Assembly: GCA_002352135.1 (NCBI GenBank)
Contig: DEHW01000060.1
Coordinates: 1 to 10,510 of the forward strand
Length of the DNA stretch: 10,510 bases
Origin: Lysobacterales bacterium UBA2790
GTDB lineage: Bacteria; Pseudomonadota; Gammaproteobacteria; Xanthomonadales; Xanthomonadaceae
Direction: 5' to 3'
Below the pieces are notes generated by a model. The model made no database searches and was not told the origin of the DNA. It saw only the letters and a list, made by a program, of their open reading frames with translations. Positions 1-6,076 of this stretch are shown one piece after another. The position numbers and the translations under genes are program-made. The stretch's first letter is position 1. Each line of letters starts with the position of its first letter.

Positions 1-1088
1 CGTTGCGCCAATGCGCGGGTGCGTCGGGCGCGACTGATCACGCCGGTGACCAGATGACGCGGCGGAATCGGCTTGGTGAAGTAGTCGTCACCGCCGGCGG
101 CCAGCACATCGAAGCGCACATCCTTTTCGTGATCGCCCGACAGGAACACGATCGACAGCAGCTCACCGCCCGGCAAGCCACGAATTCGCGCAGCCATCTC
201 GATGCCATCCACCTCCGGCATGTGCAGATCGAGCAGCACCACTTCTGGCTGGAAATCGCGAACTTCGGCCTCGACCTGGCGGGCATCGGACGCAACACGG
301 GTCTCGATATTCTGACTGCGCAGCACCGCCTCGCAGAACATGCTCTGGCTGCGGTCGTCATCAACGATCAGCACGCGGAAGGGATCGCTTGGGCCGGGTC
401 GCACCGCCTCAACAATGCTGTGCACCAACGGTGCCAGATCCTCGCCGAGGCGAAGAACTTCGTCTGCGCCAGCTCGCAGCGCAAACATGCGTTCATTCAA
501 ATCGCCACTTCGTGTCAGCACATGCAGGGCACAGCGGCGTTGCGGATGCCGATAGATCTGCGAAAACGTGCGGCTACGCTGCGAGAAATCGGTCAGCTCG
601 TTGGCATCGACCACGACCAGATTCAGCACGCCCTCGGCGGGATCAGCAATTGCCTCATCCACGCTGGATCGCACGACCAACTGGATACCTTTGCCGCGCA
701 ACGCTTCGTCCAGACTCAAGGCGAGTTGATCATCACCACTGACCAACAAGACGCCGCGATCCGCCTCGCGCGCATTGGGTTGGATCGACGCGCTGATCTC
801 TCCGGGCGCAATCGCCTCGCAGAGCTGGCGCAAATGCTCGCGCTGGGTATCGTCAGGGTGGCGGCCCTCTTCCATGAAGGAGCTGAGATACACCGAAATG
901 GCCAAGGTCTGCTCAAACAGGCGCGCATCACCGGCGTGATCGGCGGCATCAACCAGCGCGTCCAGCGTGTCCTGTAAGGCCAATGCCAGATCCAGAGGCC
1001 AGCCACGTTGCAGGCAGAGATTCAATTGCTGGACCCATTGCACCGCCATGGCGTGCAATCCGGTCGCTGGGGAAGTGGGCTCGGACAT
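1..1088 (-). CDS. Response regulator with degenerate plus intact receiver domains (C-terminus outside window)
   Basis: This is the 5' part (362 codons) of a gene running off the left edge. Residues 14-95 form a helical region I do not recognise. Residues about 112-230 look like a receiver fold: D119/D120 and D161 sit at roughly expected places, but the lysine near the end is missing (VLRLGED where a KP motif is expected), so it is probably a pseudo-receiver. Residues about 238-355 are a complete CheY-like receiver: RVLIVDDD acidic cluster (D243/D244), phospho-acceptor D287 in LLDLHMPEVDG, S317 in FLSGD and K339 in FTKP. The output domain is not visible; in such multi-receiver proteins it is often GGDEF or EAL, but this is inference. 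The start is the ATG at 1086-1088, which has no clear Shine-Dalgarno; M14 (1047-1049) is an alternative. It is divergent from the motor operon across 149 bp. Confidence 0.88.
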   Translation of the reverse strand, partial: MSEPTSPATGLHAMAVQWVQQLNLCLQRGWPLDLALALQDTLDALVDAADHAGDARLFEQTLAISVYLSSFMEEGRHPDDTQREHLRQLCEAIAPGEISASIQPNAREADRGVLLVSGDDQLALSLDEALRGKGIQLVVRSSVDEAIADPAEGVLNLVVVDANELTDFSQRSRTFSQIYRHPQRRCALHVLTRSGDLNERMFALRAGADEVLRLGEDLAPLVHSIVEAVRPGPSDPFRVLIVDDDRSQSMFCEAVLRSQNIETRVASDARQVEAEVRDFQPEVVLLDLHMPEVDGIEMAARIRGLPGGELLSIVFLSGDHEKDVRFDVLAAGGDDYFTKPIPPRHLVTGVISRARRTRALAQ

Positions 1089-1237
1089 AGGTGCTCAGCC
1101 GACAGACAGATTCAGCCGCGCAGAGTAGCAGGCAAGGGCCGAGCAGAAGCTAAACCTAGTACCACGACCTTCGGCGAAGCGGGAACCTTGGCCGACCGCC
1201 TGCAGTCCGTAAGCCCCATCTGTGCCTGGAGATTGTC

Positions 1238-2248
1238 ATGAGCCAACCGATTCGTGTACTTGCCTGGATGTTGGGTGTCCTGGCCGCCGTGGCGGTGCTG
1301 GCCGTGATGATGATAGGGCCGCTCAGTCAGGCGTTCGCGGCGACACCTGGTTTCAATGCCTTGATCTTGGCCGTCTTCGGTGTCGGCATCGTGGTCAATC
1401 TGCAGCAGTTGCTGCGGCTGCAGGGTGAAGTCCGCTGGATCGAGAACTTCCGTCGCAACGCACCGGACCGCGCACCCACCGAAGCGCCGGTATTGCTGGC
1501 GCCGATGGCCAAGATGCTTGGCAAGAGCGAACGCAAGCCGATCAGCCTGTCGATGGCTTCTACCCGCACCATTCTCGACAGCGTGTACCTGCGACTGGAA
1601 GAACAGCGTGATCTGTCGCGCTATCTGATCGGCCTTCTGATTTTCCTCGGCCTGCTCGGCACCTTCTGGGGACTGCTGAAAACCATTGGCTCGGTCAGCG
1701 ACATCATCGCCGGGTTGTCGGGCGGCAGCGACGCGGTGGCGATGTTCGAGGCGCTCAAAGACAAGCTGCAGCAACCGCTTTCCGGTATGGCGACCAGCTT
1801 TTCAACCTCGCTGTTCGGTCTGGCGGGTTCGTTGGTGATCGGCTTGCTGGACCTGCTCTCCGGTCGTGCCTCCAATCGCTTCTACAACGAACTCGAAGAA
1901 TGGCTGTCGGGCATGACCAAATTGTCGGCAGGCGGCATCGGCAGCGAGGGTGATGCGTCCGTACCCGCCTACGTGCAAGCCTTGCTGGAGCAAACCGCCG
2001 ATGGTCTGGAGCGCATGCAACGCGCGATGTTCGACTCCGAGCGCGATCGCCGCGCCAGTACCGAGCAGATGGCGGAACTGGCAGAGCAATTGGGGCGCCT
2101 CAACGACACCCAGACCGAACTGCGCTCCGCGCTCCGCGCCCTGGCCCAGAACGGCGGCGCGCAGCAGGGCCTGAACGAAGACCTGCGGCAGGAGTTCCGC
2201 TTGCTCAGTCGCACCATCGCCGCCGCCGTCGAACACAAGCGCGACTAA
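1238..2248 (+). CDS. MotA/TolQ/ExbB-family proton channel protein (A subunit of a motor pair)
   Basis: A 336-residue inner-membrane protein. Hydrophobic segments lie at about 7-27, 40-58, 128-148 and 189-207, the four-helix layout of MotA-type subunits. The last two, with the region between them (GLLGTFWGLLKTI and SFSTSLFGLAGSLVIG), match the MotA_ExbB domain that lines the ion path around the partner's helix. Residues about 59-127 are cytoplasmic. After helix 4 comes a charged, largely helical tail (about 245-335) that probably forms a coiled coil, longer than the tail of TolQ or ExbB. A GGAG at 1228-1231, six bases before the ATG, supports the start. The partner gene begins four bases after the stop, so the two are surely cotranscribed. 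The family assignment is firm; the energised process is unknown. It is not flagellar motA by context, and the tail is far shorter than that described for ZorA. Confidence 0.9.
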   Translation: MSQPIRVLAWMLGVLAAVAVLAVMMIGPLSQAFAATPGFNALILAVFGVGIVVNLQQLLRLQGEVRWIENFRRNAPDRAPTEAPVLLAPMAKMLGKSERKPISLSMASTRTILDSVYLRLEEQRDLSRYLIGLLIFLGLLGTFWGLLKTIGSVSDIIAGLSGGSDAVAMFEALKDKLQQPLSGMATSFSTSLFGLAGSLVIGLLDLLSGRASNRFYNELEEWLSGMTKLSAGGIGSEGDASVPAYVQALLEQTADGLERMQRAMFDSERDRRASTEQMAELAEQLGRLNDTQTELRSALRALAQNGGAQQGLNEDLRQEFRLLSRTIAAAVEHKRD

Positions 2249-2252
2249 GCCC

Positions 2253-3362
2253 ATGAGCACCCTTGCCGCGCGCAAGCGCCGACACATCGATTTCTGGCCC
2301 GGCTTCGTCGACGCCTTGTCGTCTCTGTTGATGGTGCTGGTTTTCCTGCTGCTGATCTTCAGCCTGGGCCAGTTCGTCCTGTCCGACGCGTTGTCCAGCC
2401 GCGACCGCACCCTCGCGCAGCTCAATCAGGAACTGGCGGAACTGGCCGAGACCTTGTCGATGGAAAAGGCGGCCAAGTTGCAGGCGCTCACCGAAGTGGG
2501 TGATCTCAGTGCCAGCCTGCAGCAGAGCGAAAGCGAGTCCAGCACACTCAAAATGAATCTAGATATTGCCACTGAGAAGCTCGCCCAGAACGAGGCCGAT
2601 ATCGCCCGTTTGACTGCCGACATCAATGCGCTGAATGCGCTCAAGCAACAACTTGAAAGCGAAATCGCCAGCCGCCTCGCCGAGCTGGAGGAAAACAAGG
2701 AAATGCTCACCGTACAGACCGACTTGTCGGCCAAGGCAGCGGCGCAAGCCGAACTGCTCAACCGGCAATTGGCCGCATTGCGCGAACAACTCGCCCAGGT
2801 GCAGAAGGCCTTGGACATCGCCAAGATCGACATTGAATCCAAAGACACCGAGATCAAGGACCTGGGTGCGCGACTCAATCTGGCGCTGGCCGACAAGGTC
2901 AATGAGCTGACCCGTTACCGCTCCGAGTTCTTCGGCAAGCTGCGTGCTGCACTCGGCAATCGAGCGGATATCCAGATTGTTGGTGACCGCTTCGTGGTGC
3001 CGTCCGAGCTGCTCTTCCCCAGCGCCTCAGACGAGTTGAATCCCACCGGCATGCAGCAGCTCAATCAACTGGCCGCGACTCTGAAAGAAGTCACCGCACA
3101 GATTCCGCCCGACATCGACTGGGTACTGCGCATCGATGGTCATACCGACCATCGGCCCATCAGCACGGGCCGCTTTCCCTCCAACTGGGAATTGTCCTCG
3201 GCCCGTGCCATCGCCATCGTCAAATTCCTCAGCAACGCCGGCATCGCCCCGCGCCGGCTCGCCGCCAACGGCTTCGGCGAATTCCACCCACTGGACAACG
3301 GCAGCAGCGAGGAAGCACTGGCGCGCAATCGGCGGATCGAGATTCAGTTGACGAATCGGTGA
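2253..3362 (+). CDS. OmpA/MotB-family peptidoglycan-anchored B subunit with long coiled coil
   Basis: A 369-residue protein with one N-terminal membrane helix (about 19-43) after a basic cytoplasmic start. The helix opens with PGFVDALSSLLM; D20 is where MotB, ExbD, TolR and ZorB carry the proton-binding aspartate. Residues about 48-226 are a continuous heptad-like, Glu/Gln/Leu/Ala-rich stretch, a periplasmic coiled coil. Residues about 250-369 are an OmpA C-terminal domain with IDGHTDHRP (D299), NWELSSARA (R318) and ARNRRIEI; D299 and R318 occupy the positions that bind diaminopimelate in OmpA-family domains. With the preceding MotA-like gene it should form a wall-anchored stator-like complex. 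The ATG lies four bases past the previous stop with no strong ribosome site, suggesting translational coupling. The coiled coil makes it longer than typical MotB or ZorB. What it drives is unknown. Confidence 0.9.
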   Translation: MSTLAARKRRHIDFWPGFVDALSSLLMVLVFLLLIFSLGQFVLSDALSSRDRTLAQLNQELAELAETLSMEKAAKLQALTEVGDLSASLQQSESESSTLKMNLDIATEKLAQNEADIARLTADINALNALKQQLESEIASRLAELEENKEMLTVQTDLSAKAAAQAELLNRQLAALREQLAQVQKALDIAKIDIESKDTEIKDLGARLNLALADKVNELTRYRSEFFGKLRAALGNRADIQIVGDRFVVPSELLFPSASDELNPTGMQQLNQLAATLKEVTAQIPPDIDWVLRIDGHTDHRPISTGRFPSNWELSSARAIAIVKFLSNAGIAPRRLAANGFGEFHPLDNGSSEEALARNRRIEIQLTNR

Positions 3363-3377
3363 GGGGAGCGTTCACCG
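3357..3377. terminator. Hairpin joining two convergent stop codons
   Basis: CGGTGA (3357-3362) and TCACCG (3372-3377) form a perfect 6-bp inverted repeat around a 9-base loop. The left arm ends with the TGA of the OmpA-type gene, and the right arm contains the complement of the TGA of the EF-hand gene. There is no T-tract on either side, so it is not a canonical intrinsic terminator; it may still block read-through in both directions. Confidence 0.4.
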
Positions 3378-3755
3378 CTGCGGCGGCTGATTCAACTCGG
3401 CAAGGTCGAGATGGCCGTTGTGGTCGCGATCCAAGGCATGGAACTGGCGGGCGAAGCGTTGTTCCAGCGTGGTGAGGTCTAGCGCGTGGCGGTCTCGATA
3501 GCGGGTGCCGTCGGGTAGTTCTTCTGCGGCGACGATGCCGTCGTGGTTGCGGTCCATGGCTTCGAAGCCACGGCTCAGGTAACGCTGATATTCATACAGG
3601 GTGACTCGGCCGTCATGATTGCTATCGAAGCGTTGCAGCAGGTCGGTTGGGGAATTGGCCAAGTCGGCTGCGTGCAGACGGATCGCGCCAGCAAGCAGCA
3701 AGAGCAAGCTGATCGCCAAGTGGTATTCGATTCGATGCGGCGAGCGTGCGGACAT
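3372..3755 (-). CDS. Exported EF-hand calcium-binding protein, three loops
   Basis: A 127-residue protein. It starts with a basic segment, a hydrophobic core (about 13-25) and an Ala-rich site near residues 29-30, a likely Sec signal peptide, so the mature protein should be periplasmic or secreted. There is no lipobox cysteine. Three 12-residue EF-hand loops follow: DSNHDGRVTLYE (44-55), DRNHDGIVAAEE (68-79) and DRDHNGHLDLAE (109-120). Each has acidic or amide ligands at positions 1, 3 and 5, Gly at 6 and Glu at 12, so all three could bind calcium. The odd number means one loop lacks a local partner unless the protein dimerises. An upstream in-frame ATG at 3938 would add 61 residues overlapping mutM antisense and would bury the signal peptide, so I use 3755. 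Its partner and role are unknown; bacterial proteins of this kind are usually annotated only as EF-hand domain proteins. Confidence 0.82.
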   Translation of the reverse strand: MSARSPHRIEYHLAISLLLLLAGAIRLHAADLANSPTDLLQRFDSNHDGRVTLYEYQRYLSRGFEAMDRNHDGIVAAEELPDGTRYRDRHALDLTTLEQRFARQFHALDRDHNGHLDLAELNQPPQR

Positions 3756-3817
3756 GACTTCATCGCGACGGGTTTGTGGCCAGAATAGCAGCCGCTGCCT
3801 TGCTCGCTGGAGTCGTG

Positions 3818-4627
3818 ATGCCTGAACTTCCCGAAGTGGAAACCACCCGACGCGGTATTGAGCCGCATGTGCTGCATCGTCGGGTGCAAGGGCTGACGCT
3901 GCGGCGCGCGGACCTGCGCTGGCCTTTCCCTGAAACATTGCAGCAACTGGTTGGCGAACGCATTACGGCCGTGGAGCGGCGCGCCAAGTACCTGTTGCTG
4001 CACACGCGTCGGGGTGCCGCGCTGCTGCATCTCGGTATGTCGGGCAGCTTGCGGATCGTCGATACCGCCTTGCCGCCGCGATTGCACGATCACGTCGATA
4101 TCGTGCTGGACGATGGGCGCGCACTGCGCTTCAACGATCCGCGACGCTTTGGTGCGCTGCTCTGGCAAGCGGCGGGTGAAGTGCATCCCTTGCTGCAGGC
4201 ACTCGGGCCGGAGCCCTTGGGTCCGGGCTTTTCGGGCGAGCATCTGTTCGCACTCAGCCGAGGCAAGCGCAGCACGGTGAAAGTGTTTCTGATGGATCAG
4301 GCCGTGGTGGTGGGGGTCGGCAACATCTATGCGGCGGAAAGCCTGTTTCGTGCCGGAATCGATCCACGTCGTGAAGCCGGTCGGGTCAGTCGGGTGCGCT
4401 ACGGGGGTTTGGCCGATGCGGTTCGCGACATCCTTGCGCACGCGATCACCCGAGGCGGTACCACCCTGCGGGACTTTCTCAATCCGCAAGGCGAACCCGG
4501 CTACTTCGAGCAGGAGCTGCAGGTCTATGGCCGTGAAGGGCTGCCCTGCCGAGTCTGCGGCACGACGCTACGACACGTCACGTTGGGTCAGCGCGCCACG
4601 GTGTGGTGCCCGCGCTGCCAGCGTTGA
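3818..4627 (+). CDS. mutM: Formamidopyrimidine-DNA glycosylase (8-oxoguanine glycosylase/AP lyase)
   Basis: This 269-residue enzyme removes 8-oxoguanine and formamidopyrimidines from DNA and cleaves the abasic site. It begins [13 protein letters not shown]; after Met removal, Pro2 is the Schiff-base nucleophile and Glu3 the general acid. K57 (AKYLLL), K155, N169 (GVGNIY) and R259 match known catalytic or DNA-binding residues of E. coli Fpg. The helix-void triad is M74, R109 and F111 (NDPRRFG). The C-terminal zinc finger is complete: C244, C247, C264 and C267. The length is normal. An ATG 42 bases upstream would add 14 residues and hide the essential N-terminal proline. GGAG at 3809-3812, five bases before the chosen ATG, confirms 3818. 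It is divergent from the EF-hand gene (62 bp between starts) and convergent with the thioesterase gene. Confidence 0.97.
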   Translation: MPELPEVETTRRGIEPHVLHRRVQGLTLRRADLRWPFPETLQQLVGERITAVERRAKYLLLHTRRGAALLHLGMSGSLRIVDTALPPRLHDHVDIVLDDGRALRFNDPRRFGALLWQAAGEVHPLLQALGPEPLGPGFSGEHLFALSRGKRSTVKVFLMDQAVVVGVGNIYAAESLFRAGIDPRREAGRVSRVRYGGLADAVRDILAHAITRGGTTLRDFLNPQGEPGYFEQELQVYGREGLPCRVCGTTLRHVTLGQRATVWCPRCQR

Positions 4628-4632
4628 GCCGA

Positions 4633-4666
4633 TGAAGCGTGGCCCGAGTGATGTCGGGCTGCTTCA
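4633..4666. terminator. Bidirectional hairpin between mutM and thioesterase gene
   Basis: TGAAGC (4633-4638) pairs with GCTTCA (4661-4666), and inside it GCCCGA (4642-4647) pairs with TCGGGC (4654-4659). A 3-by-1 internal loop separates the two stems, and the apical loop has six bases. That is 12 base pairs in a 34-base span just after the mutM stop. The right arm contains the thioesterase stop codon. No run of T follows on either strand, so termination would be T-tract-independent or the hairpin would act as a 3' end protector. Confidence 0.55.
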
Positions 4667-5164
4667 CTTGACGGCGGGACGCAACGCCACAAAACGCGCT
4701 TCCAGTGTCGCGGCTTCGCGCCCATCAGCGAGCACGATGGCGGCGCGCATCGGGATGCGGGACTTGCCTTTGTCATGGAGGATGTTCAGCGCCTCGGTCC
4801 AATCGTGGCCTGCGGTGGCTTGGGCGACGGCGCGCAGATCTTCGTAAACCGGCGTCAGATAGCGGATCTGCGAGTCCTGCACGTAGACCTCGGCGTGGAT
4901 TCCGGCACGCAGCAGGTGCAGGTTGAACAGTCCCCAGCAGGCGACGGTCATCAGGCTGGCCATGCTGCCGCCGAAGGCGTTGCCCTTGTCGTTGACATTG
5001 AGTGCCAGCGGTGCGCCCAGCACGAGGTGTCCGTGCGTGGCATCGAATACCGCGCAACCAATGGCGTGCAACGGCGGCATCGCGCTCAACGTCGATTGCA
5101 GTTGCGCGCGTTGTGCGGGTTCAAAGGGCTCGGCGGTGGTGAGGAGATGAGGTGGCTTGTCCAT
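4664..5164 (-). CDS. Hotdog-fold thioesterase, YiiD C-terminal type
   Basis: A 166-residue protein recognisable as the YiiD_C putative thioesterase family (hotdog fold). The signature region is LNVNDKGNAFGGSMASLMT (about 55-73), the central helix and its preceding loop, where family members carry the N-x-GT/AFGG segment. RYLTPVYEDL (101-110) matches the later beta-strand region. In E. coli YiiD this domain is fused behind an acetyltransferase domain; here it stands alone. It presumably acts on acyl-CoA or acyl-ACP in the cytoplasm, but the substrate is not known. The ATG at 5162-5164 is the natural start, although no good ribosome site precedes it. It converges on mutM and is head to head with hemD, only 30 bp between start codons. 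Confidence 0.82.
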   Translation of the reverse strand: MDKPPHLLTTAEPFEPAQRAQLQSTLSAMPPLHAIGCAVFDATHGHLVLGAPLALNVNDKGNAFGGSMASLMTVACWGLFNLHLLRAGIHAEVYVQDSQIRYLTPVYEDLRAVAQATAGHDWTEALNILHDKGKSRIPMRAAIVLADGREAATLEARFVALRPAVK

Positions 5165-5183
5165 ACAGGCAGAATGTCACAGC

Positions 5184-5188
5184 AGGAG
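5184..5188 (+). promoter_or_regulatory. Shine-Dalgarno site fixing the hemD start
   Basis: AGGAG lies six bases before the ATG at 5195. An earlier in-frame ATG at 5174 has no such site, so the start at 5195 is preferred. Confidence 0.7.
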
Positions 5189-5194
5189 CCCGTC

Positions 5195-6007
5195 ATGCAC
5201 CGAAATCACGACACTGTTTTGGACGCTTTGCCACTGTCAGGCTGGACGGTGATCAACCTGCGTGCCAGCGCTGCACAGGCGAGCATTCGTACAACGCTGA
5301 AGCGCTACGGTGCGCGGTCCCTGGCCTTGCCGGGCTTCCGCCTGCAGGTCAATACCGACGCCGATGTGATCGCGCACCTGGGCAAGGCGCTCGCCACAGG
5401 AACGGGATTGTTCGTCAGTCCGATGGCAGTGCGTGCGGTGGAGCGCCTGTTGCCTGGTGCCTTGGCGGCGCAGCCATCCGCATTGGCGGTGGGTGCGGCG
5501 ACGGCGATGGCCCTGCGTGCTGTGGGCGTCGCCCACGTGGCTGTGGGGCAACCGGAGACCTCCGAAGGATTGCTGGCTCTTCCGCGATTGCAGCATGGCA
5601 ATGATCAAACGCTGGTGTTGATTGGCGCACCGAATGGTCGTGGTGTGCTTGGACCAACGCTGCGGGATCGGGGCTTTGCGGTGACCGAATGCGAGGTGTA
5701 CGCGCGGCTGCCGGTGCGTTTGGATCGCCGCCATTGGCGGGCGCTCGAAGCTGCAACATCGCCGCTGGCGGTGATGTTGAGCAGCGAACAGGCGCTGAGC
5801 GCGGTCTGGGCGCAGGCCGCAGAGCCGTACCGAAGACGCTTGCAGACCTGTGTGGCGCTGGCTAGCAGCCCACGTTTAGCCGCTTACGCGCGTTCGCTCG
5901 GCTTTGATCGTGTGCTGCAGGCCGCAGGGACCCGGCCGGAACAGCATATGCAGTGTTTACACACCTGGGTTCAGCAGAATGTCCTCATCAGCAATGGCGC
6001 ACCGTAG
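5195..6007 (+). CDS. hemD: Uroporphyrinogen-III synthase
   Basis: A 270-residue cytoplasmic enzyme that cyclises hydroxymethylbilane to uroporphyrinogen III with inversion of ring D. The family diverges strongly, but its landmarks are in order: WTVINLRAS near the start, GLFVSPMAVRAVERL (71-85), AVGAATAMALRAVGV (98-112), TSEGLLALPRL (122-132), RGVLGPTLRDRGFAVTECEVYARLP (about 149-173), and near the end ASSPRLAAYARSLGFDRVLQAAG (about 223-245). The two-lobed domain and the length are normal. The reading frame stays open far upstream, but that part is antisense to the thioesterase gene. The ribosome site at 5184-5188 selects this start. hemX and hemY follow on the same strand. Unlike the E. coli hemCDXY order, hemC is not upstream; the neighbour is the divergent thioesterase gene. 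Confidence 0.93.
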   Translation: MHRNHDTVLDALPLSGWTVINLRASAAQASIRTTLKRYGARSLALPGFRLQVNTDADVIAHLGKALATGTGLFVSPMAVRAVERLLPGALAAQPSALAVGAATAMALRAVGVAHVAVGQPETSEGLLALPRLQHGNDQTLVLIGAPNGRGVLGPTLRDRGFAVTECEVYARLPVRLDRRHWRALEAATSPLAVMLSSEQALSAVWAQAAEPYRRRLQTCVALASSPRLAAYARSLGFDRVLQAAGTRPEQHMQCLHTWVQQNVLISNGAP

Positions 6008-6076
6008 ACTTGGCACATCGTTGATGCGTTTGAACGACGCGGATGCCCTCCCCCACCATCCAGCAAGAATTGAACT

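Noticed and set aside
3-977. Plus-strand open frame of 324 codons
   Set aside because: It is exactly antisense, in codon register, to the response regulator, whose minus-strand translation shows clear receiver motifs. Long antisense frames are common in high-GC genes.
1188-1215. Sigma70 promoter TTGGCC-16-TAAGCC before the motor operon
   Set aside because: Both hexamers are poor matches to consensus, and the spacing is short.
1112-1774. Minus-strand frame of 220 codons across the MotA-like gene start
   Set aside because: Antisense to membrane-helix coding sequence; the Gln/Arg/His-rich translation is typical of a shadow frame.
1238-3362. Complete Zorya defence system
   Set aside because: Only ZorA/ZorB-like architecture is present. 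No zorC, zorD helicase/nuclease or zorE gene follows, and the A-subunit tail is short for ZorA.
3575-4489. Minus-strand open frame of 304 codons, and the N-terminal extension to 3938 of the EF-hand frame
   Set aside because: Both are antisense to the certain gene mutM. The EF-hand protein gains a proper signal peptide only when started at 3755.
4775-5194. Upstream extension of the hemD frame by 140 codons
   Set aside because: It is antisense to the thioesterase gene, has no HemD similarity, and a good ribosome site marks the internal start at 5195.
6010-6026. Sigma54-like TTGGCAC element between hemD and hemX
   Set aside because: The -24 half is good, but the required GC at -12 is missing and the nearest TTGA has the wrong spacing.
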